A stretch of 64,000 nt of DNA. Source: Bacteroidota bacterium (GTDB taxonomy: Bacteria; Bacteroidota; Bacteroidia; Bacteroidales; Lentimicrobiaceae). The position numbers and the translations under genes were made by a program. The DNA is taken from the NCBI GenBank assembly GCA_023441805.1, contig JAEZNO010000004.1, positions 35,338 to 99,337 of the forward strand, read 5' to 3'. The notes beneath the pieces were generated by a model. It was given only the letters and a program-made list of their open reading frames with translations, was not told the origin of the DNA and made no database searches. How positions within the stretch are numbered: the stretch's first letter is position 1; each line of letters opens with the position of its first letter. Below are positions 56,599 through 63,301 of this stretch, piece by piece.

Positions 56599-56652
56599 TA
56601 GCCGATATACAGATAAGCTTATAAATAACAAATTGCTTTAATCAGTAGAACA

Positions 56653-57753
56653 ATGAAAAGAAATAAAATAATAACACTGAGCTTACTACTCCTGTTAACA
56701 CAACTCTTTTCCTGCAAGAAGGATGCTGAAATAACCATTCTTGGAAAAGTTGATTTCCCTGCCGGTCTTACCGCATCGACTAACACACTGGTGATGACTG
56801 CAGAGAACGATTCAAGCCGGGTAATCGATTTTAGTTGGCAGGCCGCACATTACGGAATTGAAGCTCCGGTTACTTACTCCCTGCAATTCGACAATGCTTC
56901 CGACACATCAGGTGCCAATGCATGGTCGGGTGCGTGGGAAATTGTGGTTGGTGATGATGTCCTGACCACAAGTCTAATGGGATATGACATCAACAATATT
57001 GCCGTGAACGGTCTTGGACTCGAAACAGGGCTAATGTCAAAGATTGCAGTTCGCGTAAAGGCTTATGTTGATCGTCCCGCATGGTCTAATGTCCTTACAC
57101 TGGATGTTACGCCATATGCCCCTCCTTTGCCGGTTAACGAATTTCCATCCCTGTGGGTTCCGGGAGACTACCAGGGGTGGGATCCGGCAACTGCTCCTAC
57201 CATCGCTTCGGTAAATTCCGACAGCCTGTACGAAGGTTATGTTTACATACCGGACGGTGGTACACTCGAATTTAAATATACAGCTCAACCCGCATGGGAA
57301 CCAATGGCATACGGTGACGGTGGCAATGGCAATCTCATCGAAGCCAACTTCCCCGGCGGTAACCTTAAAGTGCCTTCGGGTGGTTACTACGAACTCTCAG
57401 CTAACCTGAACACTATGACCTGGACTGCAACCAAAACTACCTGGTCGGTAATCGGGGATGCAACCCCGGGCGGCTGGAGTACCGATACTCAAATGGAATA
57501 CGATGTGGAAAAGAAGGTATGGACTGTTACCCTCAATATGATCACTGCCGGTTCATTTAAATTCAGGGCCAACAACGCCTGGAATATCGACTTCGGTATT
57601 GATTCTGAAGGAAATCTGCAGTATGCCGACAATCCATTGTATCCTTACAACCCTAATCTTTCAAACCTTACGGTTCCTTCTGATGGTAATTATACCATAA
57701 CACTCGATCTGCATATTGCAGGTCAGTACACCTATAAACTAAAGAAAAACTGA
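56653..57753 (+). CDS. SusE/SusF-family starch-binding outer-membrane lipoprotein
   Basis: The 366-residue lipoprotein (Cys21 in LTQLFSCKKDAE) has the N-terminal Ig-like SusE domain (residues about 25-155) and two starch-binding domains: about 160-255 (PSLWVPGDYQGWDPATAPT, with aromatic-rich YIPDGGTLEFKYT) and about 258-366 (TWSVIGDATPGGWSTDTQM, FKFRANNAWNIDFG). This is the SusE size with two binding domains, SusF having three. It would hold starch at the surface for SusG-type cleavage and SusCD uptake. It lies between susD and the amylase gene. Confidence 0.88.
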   Translation: MKRNKIITLSLLLLLTQLFSCKKDAEITILGKVDFPAGLTASTNTLVMTAENDSSRVIDFSWQAAHYGIEAPVTYSLQFDNASDTSGANAWSGAWEIVVGDDVLTTSLMGYDINNIAVNGLGLETGLMSKIAVRVKAYVDRPAWSNVLTLDVTPYAPPLPVNEFPSLWVPGDYQGWDPATAPTIASVNSDSLYEGYVYIPDGGTLEFKYTAQPAWEPMAYGDGGNGNLIEANFPGGNLKVPSGGYYELSANLNTMTWTATKTTWSVIGDATPGGWSTDTQMEYDVEKKVWTVTLNMITAGSFKFRANNAWNIDFGIDSEGNLQYADNPLYPYNPNLSNLTVPSDGNYTITLDLHIAGQYTYKLKKN

Positions 57754-57759
57754 TAATAT

Positions 57760-57798
57760 GGCCGGACACCTGTAACAATTCAGGTGTCCGGCCGTTTT
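57760..57798 (+). terminator. Strong hairpin between the susE-like gene and the amylase gene
   Basis: GGCCGGACACCTG (57760-57772) and its perfect complement (57781-57793) form a 13-bp GC-rich stem with an eight-base loop, followed by GTTTTCTT. It lies seven bases after the susE-like stop and 33 bases before the amylase start. It may end part of the transcripts or shield the susCDE mRNA. Confidence 0.75.
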
Positions 57799-57825
57799 CT
57801 TATCAGGATTTCTAATTTGCAGATT

Positions 57826-59220
57826 ATGAAACTTTTAGCAACCACATCAAGAAGAAATATGCTCAACTATATCCTCGCGATGGTGATGTTGGTGGTGACT
57901 GCTGCCTGTGATAAAGGCGACGACCCCGACAATACCGTCAAACCAAATCCTAATCCCGACCCGGCCCAGTATGGCACACCGTTTACCGGTGTTCCAGATG
58001 CCCGTGATGCTGTCATATATCAGGTAAACATCCGATCATTCAGCCCTACACGTAACTTTGCCGGTGTTACTGCCCGCCTCGATTCTATTAAAGCTCTTGG
58101 AGTGAATGTTATTTACCTCATGCCAATACACCCTGTAGGACAATTAAATGCATTCAATTCACCGTATTGCGTTAAAGATTATAAAGCCGTTAATCCGGAA
58201 TTCGGAACCCTGGCTGATCTGAGAACTCTTGTTGACGGCGCTCATGCCCGCGGTATGGCCGTTATGCTCGACTGGGTTGGCAACCATACTTCGTGGGATC
58301 ATAAATGGATGTCGAATACTAACTGGTATGCAAAAGATAATACCGGTAAGATTATCAGCCCCAATGGCTGGAACGACATTGCCCAACTGAACTTCAATAA
58401 CCAGGATATGCGGAAGGAAATGATCAAATCAATGAAATTCTGGGTGCTGACCGCAAACGTGGATGGGTTCAGATGCGACTATTCCGACGGCCCTCCGGTT
58501 GATTTCTGGAAACAGGCCATTGATACACTTCGCAAGATAAAGACCCATGATCTGCTTCTGCTGGCAGAGGGAACCCGCCCGGAAAACTTTAGTGCAGGAT
58601 TTGACTATAATTTCGGCTTCCGCTTCTTTGAACAACTAAAGAAAGTGTATGGAAACAACCAGCCGGCCTCATCACTCGAGGCGCTTAACAACTCTGAATA
58701 TACTGGTGCCGGATCATCAAACATGGTTGTGAGGTATATCACAAACCATGACGTTAACAGCTCTGATGGCACCCCTCTCGACCTGTTTGGCGGCAAACCC
58801 GGATCAATGGCTGCTTTTGTGGTAGCAGCTTATATGAAAGGGATTCCAATGATATACAGCGGTCAGGAAGTGGGAACTCCTTACCGTTTATCTTTCCCGT
58901 TTACAGGTACCGTTATCGACTGGTCGCTGAATCCGTCAATGGTGGCTGAATACAAAAAGATAATTGCTTTAAGGAACAGCTCTGAAGCCTTAAGGCGTGG
59001 CAATGTGTCTACATATTCAGATGCCTCGGTTTGTGCGTTCACTAAGTCGACTGCAACCGAAACTGTCTTTGTAGCAAGTAACCTGAAAAACGCACAGGCA
59101 GTTTACACATTGCCTGCCGGAGTAGCGGGCAAAGTATGGCATAATGCTTTCACAGGCGAACAGATAAGTGCCGGAACTCAAATTACTCTTGCACCTTATG
59201 AGTATATCGTTTTGAAATGA
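57826..59220 (+). CDS. GH13 alpha-amylase family surface lipoprotein (SusG-like)
   Basis: The 464-residue enzyme from ATG 57826 has a lipoprotein signal with Cys28 (VTAAC) followed by DKGDD, an acidic surface-export type tail. The GH13 barrel has the nucleophile Asp218 (GFRCDYSDG), acid/base Glu248 (LLLLAEGTRP) and Asp309 (YITNHDV), with region I DWVGNHT. It should cut alpha-1,4-glucans at the surface. It is short and lacks the starch-binding insert of SusG; the separate module protein downstream may do that job. A nearby in-frame ATG at 57859 would also give a lipoprotein. Confidence 0.92.
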   Translation: MKLLATTSRRNMLNYILAMVMLVVTAACDKGDDPDNTVKPNPNPDPAQYGTPFTGVPDARDAVIYQVNIRSFSPTRNFAGVTARLDSIKALGVNVIYLMPIHPVGQLNAFNSPYCVKDYKAVNPEFGTLADLRTLVDGAHARGMAVMLDWVGNHTSWDHKWMSNTNWYAKDNTGKIISPNGWNDIAQLNFNNQDMRKEMIKSMKFWVLTANVDGFRCDYSDGPPVDFWKQAIDTLRKIKTHDLLLLAEGTRPENFSAGFDYNFGFRFFEQLKKVYGNNQPASSLEALNNSEYTGAGSSNMVVRYITNHDVNSSDGTPLDLFGGKPGSMAAFVVAAYMKGIPMIYSGQEVGTPYRLSFPFTGTVIDWSLNPSMVAEYKKIIALRNSSEALRRGNVSTYSDASVCAFTKSTATETVFVASNLKNAQAVYTLPAGVAGKVWHNAFTGEQISAGTQITLAPYEYIVLK

Positions 59221-59266
59221 TGTTTAAATAGTAAAAACCATTATTAACCAACTAAACACTTACACC

Positions 59267-60448
59267 ATGAAACGTCAATACATAATGATTATGCTGGGGC
59301 TGCTCTTTGCAAGCACATTTGCAAATGCGGCTATCACAGTTAAATTTCACAAGCCCGATAGCTGGACAGCTGTCAGCCTTTATACATGGGGGCCCGAAGT
59401 CCTTGGGGGATGGCCCGGAGCACCACTTACCGAAGTTGATGGATGGTACGAATACACCTTCGATGAAGCGTTCACAGGTGCTAACCTTATCTTCAACAAT
59501 GGAGAAGGAACTCAGCAAACCGAAGACTTTGTAATCAGCTCAAGCGTTTGTCTCGAAGCTGAGAACACTCTTAATACAAACGGTAAATATAACATCTCAG
59601 TGGTTTCATGCGACCCTGTAGGCTGGACTGTAAAATTCCATAAACCCGATTCCTGGACTGCAGTAAGTCTATACACATGGGGCCCTGAAGTCCTTGGCGG
59701 ATGGCCCGGTGCCCCGCTTGATGAAGTCGACGGATGGTATGTATATACTTTTGACGCCGCCTTCACCGGTGCAAATCTTATCTTCAATAATGGAGGTATG
59801 GGTGAACAGACTGTTGATTACGTCATTTCGGGTGATGTATGTCTCGAAGCATCAGATACCCCCAACAATGAAGGCAAGTACGATATAACAGTTGTACCAT
59901 GCAACCCTGCAGGATGGGTAGTTCGTTTTATCCCTCCCGATTCATGGACAGCCGTAAGTCTCTATACCTGGGACCCTGAAGTCCTTGGCCCATGGCCGGG
60001 TGCAACTTTGACTGAAGTTGAAGGATGGTATCAATACACATTTGACGGCACATTCGCCGGCGCAAACCTCATCTTTAACAATGGTGGCCAGGGTGAACAA
60101 ACCGAAGATTATACAATAAGCGGAGATGTTTGTCTGCAGGCATCCAACACCCTCAACACCAATGGCAAATACGATGTAACGGTCATCGACTGCACAACAG
60201 GCTTGAACGAAAAATACGTGACTAACCTGGTAAAAGTCTATCCAAATCCGGTGGCATCAAACATCTCAATAAAAGGAACAACCGGGATTGATCAGATCAG
60301 GATTCTCACCATGACAGGTGAAGAGGCCCTACTACTCAAAGGTGACCACAAGAACATTGATGCAAGTACCCTCCAACCCGGAGTATACTTTATGAGGATA
60401 GAATTTGGCAATGGATCGGTTCAGTTGGAGAAGATTGTGAAGATGTAA
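59267..60448 (+). CDS. Secreted protein with three putative starch-binding modules and a T9SS sorting domain
   Basis: The 393-residue protein has a signal peptide (residues 1-21), three near-identical modules (23-116, 119-213 and 216-310; start positions 59333, 59621 and 59912) and a type A T9SS sorting domain (318-393, VKVYPNPVASNI). Each module opens with KFHKPDSWTAVSLYTW or a close variant, holds PEVLGGWPGAPL and GANLIFNNG, and has two Cys 20 residues apart near its end (95/115, 192/212, 289/309), probably a disulfide. The Trp pattern (W33, W41, W49 in the first) and the locus point to alpha-glucan binding like family 26 modules. There is no catalytic domain. It ends the starch locus, 46 bases after the amylase gene. 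Confidence 0.85.
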   Translation: MKRQYIMIMLGLLFASTFANAAITVKFHKPDSWTAVSLYTWGPEVLGGWPGAPLTEVDGWYEYTFDEAFTGANLIFNNGEGTQQTEDFVISSSVCLEAENTLNTNGKYNISVVSCDPVGWTVKFHKPDSWTAVSLYTWGPEVLGGWPGAPLDEVDGWYVYTFDAAFTGANLIFNNGGMGEQTVDYVISGDVCLEASDTPNNEGKYDITVVPCNPAGWVVRFIPPDSWTAVSLYTWDPEVLGPWPGATLTEVEGWYQYTFDGTFAGANLIFNNGGQGEQTEDYTISGDVCLQASNTLNTNGKYDVTVIDCTTGLNEKYVTNLVKVYPNPVASNISIKGTTGIDQIRILTMTGEEALLLKGDHKNIDASTLQPGVYFMRIEFGNGSVQLEKIVKM

Positions 60449-60450
60449 AA

Positions 60451-60811
60451 CGCGTTCAGCGTTCTGCGTTAATACCCAAATGGGTCGATCTTGAGCGTTG
60501 GATTGGCAATTCACTATTCAGCATTCAGCGCTCAGCGTTAAGCGTTTGTTGGGCGTTCTACGTTTGGTGTTAACCAAATTCCACAATTTCGCCGATTATA
60601 ACCTTTGGTGGGTAATAAGCAAATGGCACCCAAAACCCTTAAGGGGGTTCTAAACCCTAAAGGGTCTTAAACATGAGATTGTTAATACCCTTGCAGGTAT
60701 AAACTCCAGACGCCCAACGCATAACCGGCGCCAAACGCCAAACGCTAAACTACGGAACTCGTCAGAGTTACGGAATCAACGCTGAATGCTGAATGCTGAA
60801 TGCTGAACGCG
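60451..60811. repeat. Repeat island with opposed GCGTT and AACGC arms
   Basis: The left part (60451-60470 and 60518-60566) carries GCGTT and TTCAGCATTCAGCG words. The right part (60711-60750 and 60778-60811) carries their reverse complements, AACGCC/AAACGC and four tandem copies of GCTGAA(T/C). The two halves could pair into a long imperfect stem-loop. Confidence 0.65.
60471..60486. repeat. Short palindromic repeat, copy 1 (inverted)
   Basis: AATACCCAAATGGGTC, the reverse complement of the GACCCATnnGGGTATT element found at 63003 and 63080. Confidence 0.65.
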
Positions 60812-60873
60812 AAGCACGTTTTTCGTTTGGGGAAATGTTCTATTTTTGATTCCTTAAAGGTATATCGCCCCGG

Positions 60874-62544
60874 ATGAAAAGGAAAATTGCTGTTATCGCT
60901 CCTCTGATTGATGAATCACACTTCAATCTCGATTTTACTCTCAGGCTTAAGGATAATAATGAGGAACTCTCAATTGCCAGACTGCATCAGATTTTCTCAA
61001 ACGAGAAGGGGCATGCTTCAATGGCATACAACTATGATGACGATATTCCTGCTGCAGGGTATTATCTGCAAGGGGTTCTGCGACTTAACGGCTATGATAC
61101 CATCCTCACCAATCGATACGACAAAGCCACTCTGAGAAGCATCGCCAACAGTGATGTCTTTGCCGTTTGCGTGTCGACTACCATGATTTTGCAACCATGG
61201 TCGTTCATTTCGCTGATGCATACTATTGAAGAAGAATTACCAGGCGTACCCATAATCTCGGGCGGGATGTTTCTGTGGAAACAATACCTGCAGTATGAGA
61301 GGGTTCGCACAAACAGTATGGAGGCGGGAAACGGACATTCATCATCCGGTGATACCCAGGAAAGTTCAGCATTGACACTCAATTTCTTTCACAACGATAG
61401 CACCCTCTCACCCTCGAACATTATGGTGGTATCACCGCATGGCATCCTCTCCATGATGAGGGTTCTGAAATTATTGGAAAAAGGGAGCACTGCCGATTTC
61501 TCCGACGTTCCTAACCTCTGTCTGCCCAGGCCCGGCGGTTTCAACTATACCCAAAGGGTGGAGGAGGAGATTGACTATAACAACGACTTCACGCGATGGG
61601 ACTTTGCCGATGAGATCCCTGACAAGGTGAAGCTGCGTACCTCCGTTGGATGCCCGTACAGGTGCGGGTTTTGCGACTTCTGCACTCTCTTCCCGCGCAT
61701 CTTCCTGCGGACGCCCGAGAGCATCAACAATGAGTTGAGGATGATACGCGATGGCTCACGTGGCAAGGCTGTCGTGATAAATGTCACCGACGACAACGTG
61801 TTCATTAACTCCAGGCGCTTATTTGAAGTGTGCGACATATTTGCCAATTCGGGATTTGCCAATTGGATGGGCTTCATGCGTGCGAACGTTTATACCCCCG
61901 ACGAGCTGAAGGCCATCAGTGGCTCGGGCTTGCGAATGAGCCTGCTGGGAATAGAATCGGGTGACCAGCATCAACTTGACCGCATGAAAAAACATCAGGA
62001 TGCAGCACGGATGAGCCGGGGAATTGCACAACTTGATGACCTCGGCATAATGACACTCCTTTTTTTCGTTGTCGGCTACCCCGGCGAGACAGATCAAACC
62101 CTCGAAAACACTGCCAACTTCCTGCGAAACCTCGAGCTCCCGAATTATCTCACCAGCTACCATGTGTATCCGTTGATCATCATGGGTCTCGCGTATGTGG
62201 CCGAACAGGAAGCCCGCGAAAAGTGGAACATTAAAGGTTCCCTCGCCAATTGGTCGCATTACACCATGAACTCATCGCAGGCAGTTGAATCATGCTACCG
62301 TCTTTTCCGCATGGTCGACAACATCCCGTACCATTATCTCACAGAAAGCTACTTTTTTAACCGTGGCATGTTCAGTCGCAATCAGCTGATAGATCTATAC
62401 AAACTCAGGCACAGTCTGACGCTGAGCCTGATTGATGGAGCAGGCAAGGAGCAGCAGCAGCAGTTGCTTGAAAGGATGGCGGGGGTGATGGGGATTCAGT
62501 CTGCGAATACAGACTTGAATCTAATAGTGAATGCTGAATTGTGA
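60874..62544 (+). CDS. B12-binding-type radical SAM enzyme, function unknown
   Basis: The 556-residue protein has an N-terminal Rossmann-like half as in B12-binding radical SAM proteins (about residues 1-200; no DxHxxG cobalamin motif is visible) and a radical SAM domain with the iron-sulfur Cys260, Cys264 and Cys267 (CPYRCGFC), a fourth Cys270, GIESGDQHQLDRM and FFVVGYPGETDQT. It stands alone, with no peptide precursor, partner or pathway gene in sight. To the eye it is richer in G+C than its neighbours, especially at 61,600-62,300. The last codons (ending NAEL) fall inside a short-repeat unit, suggesting the 3' end was changed by repeat insertion. Confidence 0.85.
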   Translation: MKRKIAVIAPLIDESHFNLDFTLRLKDNNEELSIARLHQIFSNEKGHASMAYNYDDDIPAAGYYLQGVLRLNGYDTILTNRYDKATLRSIANSDVFAVCVSTTMILQPWSFISLMHTIEEELPGVPIISGGMFLWKQYLQYERVRTNSMEAGNGHSSSGDTQESSALTLNFFHNDSTLSPSNIMVVSPHGILSMMRVLKLLEKGSTADFSDVPNLCLPRPGGFNYTQRVEEEIDYNNDFTRWDFADEIPDKVKLRTSVGCPYRCGFCDFCTLFPRIFLRTPESINNELRMIRDGSRGKAVVINVTDDNVFINSRRLFEVCDIFANSGFANWMGFMRANVYTPDELKAISGSGLRMSLLGIESGDQHQLDRMKKHQDAARMSRGIAQLDDLGIMTLLFFVVGYPGETDQTLENTANFLRNLELPNYLTSYHVYPLIIMGLAYVAEQEAREKWNIKGSLANWSHYTMNSSQAVESCYRLFRMVDNIPYHYLTESYFFNRGMFSRNQLIDLYKLRHSLTLSLIDGAGKEQQQQLLERMAGVMGIQSANTDLNLIVNAEL

Positions 62545-62554
62545 ATAGTGAATT
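62526..62554. repeat. TGAATnGTGAATTG repeat, copy 1
   Basis: About 29 bases (GTGAATGCTGAATTGTGAAT then AGTGAATTG), overlapping the radical SAM stop codon. A close copy lies at 62956-62984. Confidence 0.6.
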
Positions 62555-62574
62555 GCCAATACCACGATCTTCCT

Positions 62575-62618
62575 ATTCCACGATCAAACCAATTCCACGA
62601 TCAAACCAATTCCACGAT
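62575..62618. repeat. 17-bp tandem repeat, 2.6 copies
   Basis: Unit ATTCCACGATCAAACCA at 62575-62591 and 62592-62608, then ten bases of a third copy. A decayed unit precedes it. Confidence 0.8.
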
Positions 62619-62689
62619 AAGGATTTCAACGCATTGCCATACTTGCCGGTTGAAGCTTTAGAAAGCAACGCAAATTCCTGCTTTCTTTT

Positions 62690-62718
62690 CTACTTTTTGT
62701 CCGAGCCACAAAAAGTAG
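62690..62718. repeat. Perfect 11-bp hairpin CTACTTTTTGT/ACAAAAAGTAG
   Basis: The arms (62690-62700 and 62708-62718) are exact complements around CCGAGCC. I recall this kind of hairpin as a common intergenic sequence in Bacteroidota genomes; it may be the left edge of the inverted-repeat element that follows. Confidence 0.7.
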
Positions 62719-62757
62719 CAAAAAGGGCGTTTTGTGTGGCTACGGGAACATCGACTA

Positions 62758-62904
62758 AATTTCAGCCTTTACGTGGTCCAAAGCCCAAACTTGACCTTCG
62801 TGAGGCCAGGACGCTGTGCTGCCGGCCATTCCTTTATGTCTCTATTTTATTTCAGGAGTCTTCGAACAGTGGGCTTTGACTTTTGATACGTTTAGGCTGA
62901 AATT
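62758..62904. repeat. Large imperfect inverted repeat
   Basis: The left arm (62758-62790, holding TTTCAGCCTTTACGTGG and CCAAAGCCC) and the right arm (62867-62904, holding GGGCTTTG and TACGTTTAGGCTGAAA) are complementary with mismatches and gaps around a loop of about 75 bases. It looks like a non-coding mobile or fossil repeat of the kind scattered between Bacteroidota genes. Confidence 0.6.
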
Positions 62905-62955
62905 CTTAACGCCGATGTACCACTAGGCCTACAGGTCGGCATTGGAGGGGTGTTA

Positions 62956-62984
62956 AATGCTGAATGATGAATAGTGAATTGAAT
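62956..62984. repeat. TGAATnGTGAATTG repeat, copy 2
   Basis: AATGCTGAATGATGAATAGT then GAATTGAAT, close to the copy at 62526-62554. Confidence 0.6.
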
Positions 62985-63002
62985 ATCCAACACACAAGAT
63001 AG

Positions 63003-63018
63003 ACCCATCCGGGTATTA
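63003..63018. repeat. Short palindromic repeat, copy 2
   Basis: GACCCATCCGGGTATT; the core ACCC/GGGT can pair. Confidence 0.65.
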
Positions 63019-63079
63019 GAAGGCAAAAGGCGAAAGGCAAAAATTCAAAGTATAAAGGACTCATACCGGTAATAGAATT

Positions 63080-63095
63080 GACCCATTCGGGTATT
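63080..63095. repeat. Short palindromic repeat, copy 3
   Basis: GACCCATTCGGGTATT, differing from copy 2 by one base. Confidence 0.65.
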
Positions 63096-63229
63096 GAAAG
63101 TAGGGTGATGGAACAATGAAACTGACTCGTCCTAAATTTTGTTTACAGTTTTGGGGTTAATACTATATTTAATTGACATTTCATTTTAATGATAATGGGC
63201 AATGTTGAGCCAGAGCTTTGTTGGGCCAA

Positions 63230-63263
63230 AAACGAAGGGGCTCGATGCCCCATTCGTTTTTCC
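63230..63263 (-). terminator. Terminator downstream of the transposase gene
   Basis: AAAAACGAAGGGGC and GCCCCATTCGTTTTT pair with one bulged base around TCGAT. On the minus strand the stem ends in a T run, 39 bases past the transposase stop. Confidence 0.65.
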
Positions 63264-63301
63264 TGACAATGGTTTAATGTTTCACCATCGCTTTGTTGGC
63301 T

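Larger units (their letters stand above)
60449..60873. other. Gene-free gap of 425 bases filled by repeats
   Basis: No open frame with coding character. The gap holds the imperfect inverted repeat at 60451-60811, one palindromic GACCCAT/GGGTATT element, and two small hairpins in the middle (CCCTTAAGGG near 60637-60646 and ACCCTAAAGGGT near 60654-60665). Confidence 0.7.
62545..63301. other. Gene-free gap of 757 bases rich in repeats
   Basis: No real gene. It contains a 17-bp tandem repeat, a perfect hairpin, a large imperfect inverted repeat, two GACCCAT/GGGTATT palindromes, a TGAAT repeat copy and the presumed outer end of the insertion sequence. A nominal open frame at 62541-62879 only spans these repeats. 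Confidence 0.7.

Noticed and set aside
60778..60811. Possible CRISPR from regular GCTGAAT repeats
   Set aside because: Units are seven bases in direct tandem with no spacers and no cas genes.
62541..62879. Open frame of 112 codons after the radical SAM gene
   Set aside because: It runs through the tandem repeat, the hairpin and the left arm of the inverted repeat and has no coding character; such frames arise from intergenic repeats.
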